Shown here: piece by piece, positions 25,193 to 34,357 of the stretch
Position numbering within the stretch: the stretch's first letter is position 1
Layout of the letters: the number at the start of each line of letters is the position of its first letter
NCBI GenBank assembly: GCA_014360645.1
Contig: JACIXD010000007.1
Location: forward strand, 122,873 to 186,872
Length of the DNA stretch: 64,000 nucleotides
Reading direction: 5' to 3'
DNA from: Actinomycetota bacterium
Lineage (GTDB): Bacteria; Actinomycetota; Geothermincolia; Geothermincolales; RBG-13-55-18
Notes under the pieces: generated by a model
Seen by the model: only the letters and a program-made list of their open reading frames with translations
What the model was told of the DNA's origin: nothing
Database searches by the model: none
Program-made: the position numbers and the translations under genes

Positions 25193-26938
25193 ATGGACAC
25201 TGAGACCGCTGTTGACCGTGTGCCTGGTACTCCCGGCGTCGTCGGTATGGCGCCCGTTTCACCCCGCATTGGGTCAGCCATTCATAAGGTACCCTTACTC
25301 TTGTTCTTTGCCCTCCTCCTCCTATACACGCTGACGCTCCAGACCTCGTTATCGAGTGATTGCATTCCGAACGCCTACCTCCCGCTGTCCGTGCTCAAGC
25401 ACGGGTCTATAAGCCTCGGTTTTTTTTCCGAACTCTATGCCCGTGGGAGGCCGTATTTCCTGGTTCCATACGGCGGAGGCCTGCATTCCATCTTCGGGAT
25501 CGGCGCGCCCCTGTTCGCCCTCCCCTTCTACCTCCCCTTTCTGTTCCGCGACTCCACACCTTCCTTCACCACCCTCATCTACGTCTCCAAGCTGGCGGCA
25601 TCGTTTTATGTCTCCCTCAGCGCCGCCCTGCTATTCGCGGCGCTGCGCAGACTCACCACACAGCGGCGCGCCCTGCTCATCACCACGGTCTATGCCCTGG
25701 CGACGCCCGCGTTCTGCACCGCCTCGCAGGCGTTATGGCAGCACGGGCCCTCCCTCTTCCTGCTCTCCCTCGGCATCTACCTCCTGGTCCGCGGGATCGA
25801 GAGACCGCGGTGGTCCGCCTGGCCCGCCCTCCCGCTGGGGATCTCGGTACTGGTGCGCACCACCAACCTCGTGTTCCTGCCCCCCGTGATCATCTACCTC
25901 GGCTGGAAAAAGAGGCGGGAGCTGCCCTGGTTCTTGCTGCTCCTGCTGCCCGGCGCGCTGGCAACGGCGTTCTATAACCATGCGGCTTACGGGTCCGTCT
26001 TCCGCTTTCCCCTCATGGCGCCGAAATACCTGCTCCCGGCAGGCGAGTTCATGGCCTACAACGAATACAACGGTTTCTGGAGGACCCCCTTCCTCACCGG
26101 ATTTTTCGGCAACCTGATAAGCCCGAGCCGTGGCCTTCTGGCCATCTCCCCCGTGCTCATCCTGGCTTTTCTCGGCCCGGCGACCCTTATTTCTAAATCC
26201 TTCCGTAAAGACAGATCCTACACCGAACTGGCGCTATGTTTCTTCGCCGCTTTTCTTCTCCAGCTCTTGTTGGTGGCGAAGAAAACGGACTGGACGGGTG
26301 GCAGCTCTTTCGGGAACCGGCTGCTCATCGACACCCTTCCTTTCCTCGTTTTCCTCATCCTTCCTGCCATGGAATTCGTTGGCGAACATGCGCGGCAGGC
26401 GGTGCGAAAATGCGCTTGGTCCATATTCATCCTGCTCTTCGCCGTCTCTTTCGCCTTGCAGCTGGAAGGGATAATCCCCTACGACCGTGGGAGCTGGGAC
26501 CTACAGGGGCCCATCGATCGCAGGGCTTGGGACTGGCACGACAGCCAAGTGGCCTTCTACCTGAAACACCCCGAGCCCGTGGTCCCTCCTCTCGTCAGGG
26601 AGATCACGGGGAAAGCCCCGGGGGTCGCGGACCTCGAGATAGGGGTGCTGGAGGGGCGTCCGTATTTACGTTTCAGAATGAGCGAATACGCCAAAATCAT
26701 CTGGAAGGTCATCTCCATGCAGGACGCAGAGACCGAGTTCTCCCTGCCTTTCTACGCGGCCAAGGGCGAAAACGAGCTCCTCTTTGCGGAAGAGTATTTC
26801 GGGGAGAACGGGCGCGAGGCCATGGAGCGGCTCATCCGGATGCTGGCGATGCCCTGCCGGCACGAGTTCGTGGTCATGGACCCCCTGACGGGCGTCGAGA
26901 ACCGACACCTCCTGGTGACCTCGGCCATCCCGCCGTGA
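25193..26938 (+). CDS. Polytopic membrane protein, possible GT-C-type glycosyltransferase
   Basis: A protein of about 581 residues with 11-12 hydrophobic helices in the first 450 residues and a soluble C-terminus of about 120. The first loop has SSDCIPNAYLPLSVLKHG, then RPYFLVPYGGGLHSIFGIGA, and further in SPSRGLLAISPVLILAF. The layout recalls the GT39/PMT-like GT-C superfamily, with an acidic residue after helix one, but no family-defining motif is certain. It is not close in sequence to the 4.3-16.7 kb proteins. The start is uncertain: ATG 25193 has only a weak GGACGGG upstream. It may add to the envelope-glycan functions of the region. Confidence 0.7.
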   Translation: MDTETAVDRVPGTPGVVGMAPVSPRIGSAIHKVPLLLFFALLLLYTLTLQTSLSSDCIPNAYLPLSVLKHGSISLGFFSELYARGRPYFLVPYGGGLHSIFGIGAPLFALPFYLPFLFRDSTPSFTTLIYVSKLAASFYVSLSAALLFAALRRLTTQRRALLITTVYALATPAFCTASQALWQHGPSLFLLSLGIYLLVRGIERPRWSAWPALPLGISVLVRTTNLVFLPPVIIYLGWKKRRELPWFLLLLLPGALATAFYNHAAYGSVFRFPLMAPKYLLPAGEFMAYNEYNGFWRTPFLTGFFGNLISPSRGLLAISPVLILAFLGPATLISKSFRKDRSYTELALCFFAAFLLQLLLVAKKTDWTGGSSFGNRLLIDTLPFLVFLILPAMEFVGEHARQAVRKCAWSIFILLFAVSFALQLEGIIPYDRGSWDLQGPIDRRAWDWHDSQVAFYLKHPEPVVPPLVREITGKAPGVADLEIGVLEGRPYLRFRMSEYAKIIWKVISMQDAETEFSLPFYAAKGENELLFAEEYFGENGREAMERLIRMLAMPCRHEFVVMDPLTGVENRHLLVTSAIPP

Positions 26939-27129
26939 CGCCGCAGCGGGCGGGCACTCCGCGCCCGCTTCCCCGCCATGCCGCATCACCCGTTGTCCCT
27001 TCCGGCACCGCCTCAGCTGCCACGCGGGTGGACGGGCCGCCCCCGCCGCGCATTCACGCCCATACCGCCGTGCACCGTCGGCAGCCGGGCGCTTCATATT
27101 GCCGGTCCTATCTGACATAATGATGCCTG

Positions 27130-28746
27130 GTGTTTTACATGAGGAGAACGAGCGCAGCGTTGACCATGGCCGTGCTGGCGGCCCTTTTTCTGTTTCCGAG
27201 CGTCACCGCTCTCCCCGCCGGGCGCGGAGAGATCGCCTACCTCGTGGACCTGACCCGGTCGGGATCGGGGGAGGTGGGGATCACCCTGAGCCTGGATGCG
27301 ACGGAGAGCCCCCTGGTGCTGGAGCTGCCGGACGAATACGGGGACGGTCTGGCGAGCGGCCTCTCCTCCCACGTCGTGGGAGAGAGGGCCCTGGACGCTT
27401 CCGGCGCCGAGCTGGCGGTGAGGCGCGAGGGAGAGCTCTGGTATATAGACCATTCCGGCCCGCTCACCTTTTCCTATTCCCTGCGCCTCGACGGATATTC
27501 CGCGGGCACGCCCTACCTGGAGGCGCTGGCCGTGGAGAGCGGGAGCTGGCCGTATTTCCCGTATATTGACGGGGATAGCGCTTACCTGCCCGGCTTCGCC
27601 GTCTTCGTCCGGCCCCGCGGCGCGGAAGGTCTCCGTCCCCGGCTGGAGATCGACCTGCCCGCGGGATGGCGCGCTGCCCTTCCCTGGGAGGATGAGCCCG
27701 AGAGCATGCGGGACCTGCTGCAGAACCCCGTCTATGCAGGCGACATCACCCTTGCCGAAAGGGGTTCCCTGCTCGTGGCGGCGGCGGCCGGTGCCCCGGC
27801 GGCGGAGGTGGCGGGGCTCGAAGAATACGCGGACAAGGCGGTCTCCCTTCTGGAGCGCGCCCAGGGCATGCTCTGGGGCTTGGACCTGCCTGCCGGCCAG
27901 AGACTGCTGGTGATCCTGGCCCTGCGGGGAGAAGAAAAGCCGGCAACGGATGATCCTTCCGGCACGGCGCTCTATCCCTCCGTGCCCTTCTCCTCCGCCC
28001 TTGCCCTGCCCCTGCCCCGCGACGCCAACCCCCTTTCCGACGCCGTGCTCGAGGCCACCGCCCGGGGCATGTCGTCGCTCCTGCTCTCCCGCGGGCTCTA
28101 CCTCCAAGAGGAGGCGGCCTGGCTGCGCGAGGGTGGTGCCTGGTACCTCCAGGACCTGCTTCCATACGAGACGGGTATCTGGGGAGCTTCCCTGTTCTGG
28201 GACCGCTTCAACCGGCATTATGACACCTACCGCGCCGCGCGGCAGAAGGGCGGCCCCAGCCTGGAGGGCGCGGCGGCGCTCGCACGCGACTCGGCCCCGG
28301 CGGCTGCGGTGCTATGCTGCGGCGGCGCGGCGGCCTGCGCCGCCTTCGACGCCGCTCTCCGCTCCCTCCAGCCCATCGCCGGCGACCTTCCGACCTTCCT
28401 GCGCAGCCTGAGGGAGATGTCCTCGCCCGGCAGCGCCCTCACCAGTGAGAGGGTACGCGCGGCCCTGGAGAGCGCCACCGGGAGAGACTGGTCGTCGTTT
28501 TTCCGCGAGCACGTCTCCGGGGATTCCCCCATCCACCCCTCCTCGTTCTCATCCCTGAACGTCACCGGACCCGCTAGTCAGCCCGGCGGCCAGGAAGCAC
28601 CCCAAGGCAACACCTCCCTCTCGGGATGGGTGCTGCTGGGGGTGGCCGTGGCGCTCGTCCTCCTCATACCCTTCGTCCTCGAACCCTACACCATGCGCCC
28701 TCGCAAGCCCGGCTTCCTCGAGCGCGAGCTGAGCAAGGACGAATGA
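27130..28746 (+). CDS. Secreted, membrane-anchored M1/M61-like protein with degenerate active site
   Basis: A protein of about 538 residues with an N-terminal signal sequence (LTMAVLAALFLFPSVTALPA), an exported body and a C-terminal helix (LSGWVLLGVAVALVLLIPFV) with a short cytoplasmic tail. The middle resembles the M1/M61 aminopeptidase fold: WLREGGAWYLQDL near residue 330 mirrors the WLxEGxAxY segment that follows the HExxH zinc site. Where HExxH should lie, the sequence reads EATARGMSSLL, so the zinc ligands are missing and it is probably not a peptidase. GTG 27130 lies eight bases after CATAAT and could be leaderless; ATG 27139 is an alternative. A terminator hairpin follows the stop. Confidence 0.7.
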   Translation: MFYMRRTSAALTMAVLAALFLFPSVTALPAGRGEIAYLVDLTRSGSGEVGITLSLDATESPLVLELPDEYGDGLASGLSSHVVGERALDASGAELAVRREGELWYIDHSGPLTFSYSLRLDGYSAGTPYLEALAVESGSWPYFPYIDGDSAYLPGFAVFVRPRGAEGLRPRLEIDLPAGWRAALPWEDEPESMRDLLQNPVYAGDITLAERGSLLVAAAAGAPAAEVAGLEEYADKAVSLLERAQGMLWGLDLPAGQRLLVILALRGEEKPATDDPSGTALYPSVPFSSALALPLPRDANPLSDAVLEATARGMSSLLLSRGLYLQEEAAWLREGGAWYLQDLLPYETGIWGASLFWDRFNRHYDTYRAARQKGGPSLEGAAALARDSAPAAAVLCCGGAAACAAFDAALRSLQPIAGDLPTFLRSLREMSSPGSALTSERVRAALESATGRDWSSFFREHVSGDSPIHPSSFSSLNVTGPASQPGGQEAPQGNTSLSGWVLLGVAVALVLLIPFVLEPYTMRPRKPGFLERELSKDE

Positions 28747-28747
28747 C

Positions 28748-28770
28748 CGGAGGGGACGCGCTCCGTTTTT
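28748..28770 (+). terminator. Hairpin terminator with T-run
   Basis: CGGAG (28748-28752) pairs with CTCCG (28761-28765) around an eight-base loop and is followed directly by TTTTT. It lies two bases after the M61-like gene's TGA and separates it from the converging FecR-domain gene. Confidence 0.65.
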
Positions 28771-28800
28771 CGCGCGGCGGCTGACGCAGCATGTGCCCGC

Positions 28801-30375
28801 TCAGGGCACCACCACCTTCACCGCGTTGCTGTAGACGAGGATGGACCCGTCCCTGTATATGCCCACGCGGTAATAGTAAGCGTGTCCGGAGCTTACGGAG
28901 GTATCCGCGTAGGACCTCGATCCCGCGTCCACGAAGGTGCAGGTGTCCCCGGGGTAGGAGGGCGCGGGGTTGGTCTCGGAGCGGCACAGCTTGAAACCGG
29001 AATAGGAGCCCGTGCCGGACACCTCCCACGAGAGGACCGCCTTCCCGCCCTCCACCGCCGCGCTCAGGCATATGCTGAGCTCCTGCTTCTTCCCCGGCAC
29101 CGTCACCTGCACCGCGTTGCTGTATCCCAGCACCTCTCCCCGGTCGTACACCGCCAGGCGGTAATAATAGGTACGGCCGCCCTCCACGGAGGTGTCGGTG
29201 ACGGAGCGCGTGCCCTCTCCGTCGATGTACTTCCACCAGTCCCCGGGGTAGGAGGGCGCGGGGTTGGTCTCGGAGCGGCATAGCTTGAACCCCTGGAAAC
29301 CGCTGTAGCCGGTGAGGGTCCAGGTGAAGTCCACCGCGCCCTCGCGGGCCGCGGCGGCAAGGGCCACGCTCTTCTGGACGGGCGGTTGCGGCGCCGGCAG
29401 CGGGGAAGGCTGGGGTTGCGGAGGAGCAGGCTGGGGCGAGGAGGGCTCCCGGGGCGGCTCTTCCTGCGTCTTCTCTTCCTCCGCCGCCTCCTCGAGGAGT
29501 CGTAGTATCCCCACCGGAAGCCCCAGCTCCTCGTCTAAGGCCTTGTTCCAACGTATCCACTCGTCGTCCAGGTGTTCGCGGGTTATGTCATAGGGCTCGC
29601 CTATGCCCCCCTGGAAGAAGTCGAGGGCGTCGCCCTCGTCAAGACTTGAGCCCGGCTCGCCGCCTGTCACCACCTTCACCGCGGAGTGGATGGAAAGCAC
29701 CCTGCCCCTGCCGTCCTCCACGTCGAGCATGAAGGCCGTCCCCAGGGCGTTCACGGAGACCCCGCCAGAGCGCGCCAGATAGCGGGTCCCCTCGGCCACG
29801 CGGTGGTAGGTCCTTCCGCGCACCACCTCCACCTCGACGCCCTCTTCGCCCTCCACCAGCGCGACCTCCGTGTCCCCCTGCAGGCGCAGGATGCTCCCTG
29901 ACCCGAAATCCATCCACCCCCTGGCACCCCGCGCGGCGATGACCGTGTCTCCCTCCGCCAGGGCCTCCCCCTCCACAGCGGGCCGCTCGTTCCCCTCCCC
30001 GTCCCTGACGGTCACCTCGCCCCTGTCTATGTGCAGGCTCGCCACCTCCACCCTCCCGGTGACCGTCGGCGCTCCGCCGCGCAGGAGGAACAGGGCAAAC
30101 ACCGCCGCTCCGGCGATCAAGCATGCCGCCGCGGCGATCCACGCCGCCCGCGGGAGGGTCACCATCCTGCGCTCACAGGGATCGGGCGCGCCTGCCCCGG
30201 AGGCCGCGCTCTCCCATATCCTCGCGCGCGCCGCCTCTTCCAGAGGAGGTACCACCGGCATGACCCGCTTGACCCTCTCCCCCAGGCGGACCAGCTCCGA
30301 CAGCTCGCGGTCGAGGGAGAGGTCCTCGCCGTCCAGGACGCGCATGAGGTACTGGGAATAGTATCTGTTCCTCAT
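28801..30375 (-). CDS. FecR-domain membrane protein with two Fn3-like repeats
   Basis: A 524-residue protein. Residues 1-85 are cytoplasmic, one membrane helix follows (WIAAAACLIAGAAVFALFLL), then a FecR domain (about 120-240; GDTVIAARGARGWMDFGSGS, GTRYLARSGGVSVNALGTAF), a helical region, a proline-rich linker of about 35 residues, and two related C-terminal modules with the fibronectin-III look. Each module contains GFKLCRSETNPAPSYPGD. FecR proteins usually act as anti-sigma or signal-transmitting partners. The ATG overlaps the stop of the ECF sigma gene (ATGA), so this is very likely the sigma factor's regulator, with the Fn3-like modules sensing or binding something outside the cell. Confidence 0.87.
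   Translation of the reverse strand: MRNRYYSQYLMRVLDGEDLSLDRELSELVRLGERVKRVMPVVPPLEEAARARIWESAASGAGAPDPCERRMVTLPRAAWIAAAACLIAGAAVFALFLLRGGAPTVTGRVEVASLHIDRGEVTVRDGEGNERPAVEGEALAEGDTVIAARGARGWMDFGSGSILRLQGDTEVALVEGEEGVEVEVVRGRTYHRVAEGTRYLARSGGVSVNALGTAFMLDVEDGRGRVLSIHSAVKVVTGGEPGSSLDEGDALDFFQGGIGEPYDITREHLDDEWIRWNKALDEELGLPVGILRLLEEAAEEEKTQEEPPREPSSPQPAPPQPQPSPLPAPQPPVQKSVALAAAAREGAVDFTWTLTGYSGFQGFKLCRSETNPAPSYPGDWWKYIDGEGTRSVTDTSVEGGRTYYYRLAVYDRGEVLGYSNAVQVTVPGKKQELSICLSAAVEGGKAVLSWEVSGTGSYSGFKLCRSETNPAPSYPGDTCTFVDAGSRSYADTSVSSGHAYYYRVGIYRDGSILVYSNAVKVVVP
28946..29280. repeat. Duplicated 41-bp segment inside the FecR-domain gene
   Basis: Forty-one bases are identical at 28946-28986 and 29240-29280, exactly 294 bp (98 codons) apart, in the same frame of the two Fn3-like modules. 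The rest of the modules is related but diverged, so this patch is either under strong constraint or kept alike by gene conversion. Confidence 0.85.
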
Positions 30376-30947
30376 GCCTCCTCCCCTCCCTCGAGCCTCT
30401 CGACCTCACGCCGCAACGCCTTGAGGGCCCGGTGCAGCCGCACCGCAAGGTTTCCCCTGCTGCATCCCAACATCTCCGCCATGGTCTCCGTGTCCAGCTC
30501 GTCCACGAACTTCAACTCCAGCAGGGCGCGCTGCCTCGCCGGGAGCCCGGCCAGGGCCTTGAGGACGAGCTCGCGTTCCTCCCGCCTCTCGAGGTCCTCC
30601 GTGGGATCCTCCCCCGCCTCTAGGACGGGGAGCACATCCTCGAGGTTCACCCTCTTCCTCCTGCCCTCGCTGCGGTAGTGGTCCACCACGGCATTGGAGG
30701 CGATGCGCACCAGCCAGGAGAAGAACGACGCGCCCTTCCACTGGAAGCCGCCGATGCCGCGCAGGGCCTTCTCGAAGACGCGGGCGGTGATGTCCTCGGC
30801 CTCGCTCACATCTCCCACCCGCCGGAGGACGAAGGCGTAGATGCCGTCCACGTAATGCTCGTAGAGCTCCGCGAAGGCCTCCATGGAGGTCCCGGCCGCG
30901 AGCACCAGCTCCTTTTCTCTTTCCCGGTCCATGGGCACCAGGGCCAT
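30372..30947 (-). CDS. ECF-type RNA polymerase sigma factor
   Basis: A 191-residue sigma-70 family factor with only regions 2 and 4. Region 2: FAELYEHYVDGIYAFVLRRV followed by EAEDITARVFEKALRGIGGF and SWLVRIASNAVVDHYRSEGR. Region 4: ALAGLPARQRALLELKFVDE followed by TETMAEMLGCSRGNLAVRLH, the helix-turn-helix that reads the -35. The ATG follows AGGAGCAGAC. It overlaps the downstream FecR-domain gene by four bases, the usual coupling of an ECF factor to its regulator. Target genes cannot be told; nearby envelope protein genes are candidates. Confidence 0.93.
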   Translation of the reverse strand: MALVPMDREREKELVLAAGTSMEAFAELYEHYVDGIYAFVLRRVGDVSEAEDITARVFEKALRGIGGFQWKGASFFSWLVRIASNAVVDHYRSEGRRKRVNLEDVLPVLEAGEDPTEDLERREERELVLKALAGLPARQRALLELKFVDELDTETMAEMLGCSRGNLAVRLHRALKALRREVERLEGGEEA

Positions 30948-31143
30948 GTCTGCTCCTAGGGTTAGAAACGGCCGCGACCCGGCGTTCTTACACGCCGGCG
31001 CGGCTCGGCTCACGGCTCCCGTCGAGCTTTGTTGAGCTATATTGTCTATTCGGAACGGCAGCCCGCGGCCTTGAAAGGTGCGGGTGCGGCGGACGCCGGC
31101 GCGCATATCCCCCGCTACTTCCCTTCCTCGCGCCCGTAAGCGA

Positions 31144-31177
31144 GCCGGCCCCCTGCCCGGGCGAGCAGAGGGCCGGC
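31144..31177 (-). terminator. GC-rich hairpin downstream of the acyl-CoA synthetase gene
   Basis: GCCGGCCC (31144-31151) pairs perfectly with GGGCCGGC (31170-31177) around an 18-base loop that itself contains GCCCGGGC. It lies 46 bases after the synthetase stop. There is no T-run, so termination strength is doubtful. Confidence 0.4.
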
Positions 31178-31223
31178 GGCGCGGTCTCGGGATCCGTGCC
31201 CTCCCGCGGGATGTCCCGTGTGC

Positions 31224-32798
31224 CTATCCCTCCTCTTTTTCCAGCTCCTGGTAGAGGGCGTATTTGTGTACCTTGCCCAGGGGCGTGAGGGGCAGCTCGT
31301 TACGGAAGACCACCTGGTCGGGCACCTTGTAGCTCGCCAGGTGCTCGCGGCAGAAGGCCTTGATCTCCTCCTCCGTCACCTCCGCCCCCGGCTGCGGGAC
31401 CACATAAGCCCTGCCCTTCTCACCCATCACCGGGTCGGGATAGCCCAACACCGCCGCGAAGAGCACCTTGGGGTGCTTGAGGAGCACCTCCTCCACCTCG
31501 GGAGGATAGACGTTCTCCCCCCCGCGGATGTACATCTCCTTCTTGCGCCCCAGGATGTGCACGAATCCGTCCTCGTCGATGAACCCCATGTCGCCGGTGT
31601 AGAAGAACCCCTCCTCGTCGAAGGCGGCCGCCGTGGCCTCGGGCTGGTTGTAATAGCCCTTCATCACCGCCGCCCCGCGCACCGCGATCTCCCCCGACTC
31701 ACCCCGGGGCACCTCCCCGCGCTCCGGGCTCATGATACGCACCTCGATGCCTTCGTTGGGGACCCCGATGGTGGTGGATATCTTCTCCCGGGGATGTTCC
31801 CGGCGGGTGAAGGTGATGGCGCCGCTGGTCTCGGTGAGTCCGTAGCCGATATAGGGCACGATGCCCATCTTCTCCTCGATCTGGTCCACAAGCTCCGGCT
31901 GCACCGGCGCCCCGGAGATGACGGCATGCCTCACGGATGAGAGGTCATAGGAGTCGAAGTCGGGCTGCATGAAGAGGAGGATGTACTGGGCCGGCACCTG
32001 CCCCATGATGGTGATGCGCTCGTCCTGCACCGTCTGGAGGACCTGCTGGGGGATAAAGGTGTCCAGCATCACCAGGGTGGTGCCGTTGACGAGCATGCTG
32101 GCGATGGCCATCACCCCGCCTCCCACGTGGTTGTTGGGGATGTCCATGAGCAGGCGCTCGTCGTCGCTCAGGCCGGAGGAGCTTATCTGTCCCTTCACGT
32201 ACTCGGTGATGTTGCGGTGGGTGAGCATGGGGGCCTTGGGCTGTCCCGTGGTGCCGGAGGTGAAGAGGAGGAAGACGGTGTCGTCCTCCTGCACCTCCTT
32301 CTTTCTCTCCTCCAGCTCGGCCTCCCTGCCCTCTCCCGCGGCCAGGAACTCCTCATAGGTGATGGCGCCCTCCACCTTGGCGGCGTCCTCTTTACCGCCG
32401 ATCACCACCACCTGCCGGAGGGCGGGGAGCTCGTCCCGCACCACGTTTATCTTGGCCAGGAAGTCGGAATCCATGAAGGAGGGCTCGGCGAGCACCACCG
32501 AGGCATCGGAATGTCCCAGGATGTACCTGACCTCGGCGGGGGCGAAGCGCCAGGACACCGGCACCGCGGCCGCCCCCACCTTCGCGCAAGCCAGGTAGCC
32601 GAAGACGAACTCCGGGTGGTTGGGGATATACAGGCCTACCTTGTCTCCCCGCCGCACCCCCAGGGCCAGCAGACCGCAGGCCACGCGGTTGACCTCGCGG
32701 TCGTATGCGGCGTAGGTCACACGCCGGTCACCGTAGACGATGGCCTCGCGGTCGGGCCTCTCCTTCGCCCATCTCTCCAGCGGTTCGTAAAGCAGCAT
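31224..32798 (-). CDS. Class I adenylate-forming acyl-CoA synthetase
   Basis: A 524-residue AMP-binding enzyme that activates a carboxylic acid to its acyl-CoA through an acyl-adenylate. Motifs in order: LLFTSGTTGQPKAPMLTHRN (phosphate loop, near residue 175), IGYGLTETSGAITF (A5), YTGDMGFIDEDGFVHILGRK (A7-A8 hinge), KEMYIRGGENVYPPEVEEVL, and PLTPLGKVHKYALYQ with the catalytic lysine region (A10). Length and motifs fit medium/long-chain or related acid:CoA ligases. The ATG follows GGGAGGTGTGAG. It lies 383 bp downstream of the thiolase operon on the same strand, suggesting a joint role in acyl-CoA metabolism. The substrate is not predictable. Confidence 0.93.
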   Translation of the reverse strand: MLLYEPLERWAKERPDREAIVYGDRRVTYAAYDREVNRVACGLLALGVRRGDKVGLYIPNHPEFVFGYLACAKVGAAAVPVSWRFAPAEVRYILGHSDASVVLAEPSFMDSDFLAKINVVRDELPALRQVVVIGGKEDAAKVEGAITYEEFLAAGEGREAELEERKKEVQEDDTVFLLFTSGTTGQPKAPMLTHRNITEYVKGQISSSGLSDDERLLMDIPNNHVGGGVMAIASMLVNGTTLVMLDTFIPQQVLQTVQDERITIMGQVPAQYILLFMQPDFDSYDLSSVRHAVISGAPVQPELVDQIEEKMGIVPYIGYGLTETSGAITFTRREHPREKISTTIGVPNEGIEVRIMSPERGEVPRGESGEIAVRGAAVMKGYYNQPEATAAAFDEEGFFYTGDMGFIDEDGFVHILGRKKEMYIRGGENVYPPEVEEVLLKHPKVLFAAVLGYPDPVMGEKGRAYVVPQPGAEVTEEEIKAFCREHLASYKVPDQVVFRNELPLTPLGKVHKYALYQELEKEEG

Positions 32799-33181
32799 CT
32801 CACACCTCCCTTTCCTTGTGGGGTCGTACCTCCTACCTCCGGTTTCGGGGTCGTGTTTCCGAGAAGGCGATGGCGCTAAACCGCATTCTCACCCCCATCT
32901 CACTCTTGCCGTGGTCAAGCCCGCGGATGTGGCTTCTCTAACGGTTGCCGAAAACCACAGCCGCGACCCGCTTCTCCCTTCTCCTCGTCATCTACCGCCG
33001 GCTCGCAGTCCATTTGCGGCATCCGTGCGGCTCGCCACCGCGCCGCCAGTCCCTGCAACCTCCATTTCCGCGCCGAAACGCCGGCGCCCGTTTCGCGTCC
33101 TTCCCCGTACTCGCAGGCCGTCCGGCTCTTCCCGGATTGCGGCCAGGCGCGGGGTCGCCGGGGTCCCCGCTCCCTTCCCCC
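32799..33181. other. Intergenic stretch without a gene
   Basis: About 380 bp between two genes of the same strand. ORFs in all frames are arginine/proline/serine-rich chance readings. No terminator with a T-run or clear promoter was seen. Confidence 0.4.
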
Positions 33182-34357
33182 TCACCTATACCTGTCATCC
33201 GAGCTGAGCACGGCCACGCCGCACACCACGCCTCCCAGTCCTCCCAGGTTGTGGACCAGCCCGGTTCTGGCGCCCTCGCGCTGGCGCCCCTCCGCCCGGC
33301 CCTGCAGCTGGCGCGTGATCTCGTACACCATGCGGCAGCCGGTGGCCCCGATGGGATGTCCGAAGCACTTGAGCCCCCCTGAGGGATTGACGGCCACGTC
33401 GCCGTCGATGGAGGCGCGGCCCTCGCGCACGAACTTCCCTCCCTCGCCCTTGGCGCAGAACCCCAGGTCCTCGTAATTGAGGATCTCGGTGATGGTGAAA
33501 CAGTCATGGACCTCGGCGCAGTCTATCTCCTCGCGGGGGTTCTCGATGCCCGCCATCTCGTAGGCAACCCTGGCCGCCTTCACCGTTGGGATCCAGGTGA
33601 GGTAGTCGAAGTCCGGGTCGAAGGGCAGGAGGTTGGAAAAAACCGAGAGTCCCAGACCGCGCAGCACCACGTAGTCGTCGCGGTACTTCCGGGCGATCTC
33701 CCTGCGGGTGATGATCACCGCCGCGGCGCCGTCGGATATGGCGCAGCAGTCCAGGAGCCCCAGGACTCCCGAGACGATGGGGGCCTTCATCACCTGCTCC
33801 AGGGTCACCTCGCGGCGGAAATGGGCTTTGGGGTGGGCGGCGCCGTTGTAGTGGTTCTTCACCGCCACGTGTGCCAGGTCCTCCTTGGTGGTGCCGTACT
33901 TGCGGGCGTGCTGCGGGAAGGCCAGGCCGAAAGCGCTGGGCGCGGTGAGGCCTTTCAACAGCACCGGGTGGCCGAAGCCGGCGGTGGGCAGCCCGCGGCC
34001 TGCCTGGTCGGTGAGTTTCTCCACCCCCGCGGCCATGACCAGGTCGTACATCCCGGAAGCCACCCCCAGGCAGGCGTTGCGGAAAGAGTCCAGCCCGGAG
34101 ACGCAGTAGTTCTCGGTATGGGTGATGGGGATGTGGTAGAGCTTGAGGGGGTCCGCCAGGGTGGCACCGGAGAGACCCGTGAAGGGGTACTGGATACCGA
34201 TCCAGGCGGCCTGGATGTCCTCGGGCTTCACGCCGGCATCCTCGTAGGCCTCGTAGGCCGCGGCCACCAGCATGCTCTCCACGTCCATGTCGAAGTTCTC
34301 GCCGAACTTGCTGGCTCCCACTCCGATGATGGCGATATCGTGCAGGCTGCAGCTCAT
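33182..34357 (-). CDS. Thiolase (SCP-x/acetyl-CoA acetyltransferase-like)
   Basis: A 391-residue thiolase-fold enzyme. The active-site cysteine is in TENYCVSGLDSFRNACLGVA near residue 86. GGLKCFGHPIGATGCRMVYE near residue 335 carries the catalytic histidine. LVHNLGGLGGVVCGVAVLSS closes the protein. This SCP-x subgroup typically works with a DUF35 zinc-ribbon/OB protein that helps shuttle acyl-CoA substrates. The ATG overlaps the stop of the upstream HMG-CoA-synthase/DUF35 fusion gene by four bases, so the two should be made together and may form a complex like the archaeal thiolase/HMGCS/DUF35 assembly. Confidence 0.92.
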   Translation of the reverse strand: MSCSLHDIAIIGVGASKFGENFDMDVESMLVAAAYEAYEDAGVKPEDIQAAWIGIQYPFTGLSGATLADPLKLYHIPITHTENYCVSGLDSFRNACLGVASGMYDLVMAAGVEKLTDQAGRGLPTAGFGHPVLLKGLTAPSAFGLAFPQHARKYGTTKEDLAHVAVKNHYNGAAHPKAHFRREVTLEQVMKAPIVSGVLGLLDCCAISDGAAAVIITRREIARKYRDDYVVLRGLGLSVFSNLLPFDPDFDYLTWIPTVKAARVAYEMAGIENPREEIDCAEVHDCFTITEILNYEDLGFCAKGEGGKFVREGRASIDGDVAVNPSGGLKCFGHPIGATGCRMVYEITRQLQGRAEGRQREGARTGLVHNLGGLGGVVCGVAVLSSDDRYR

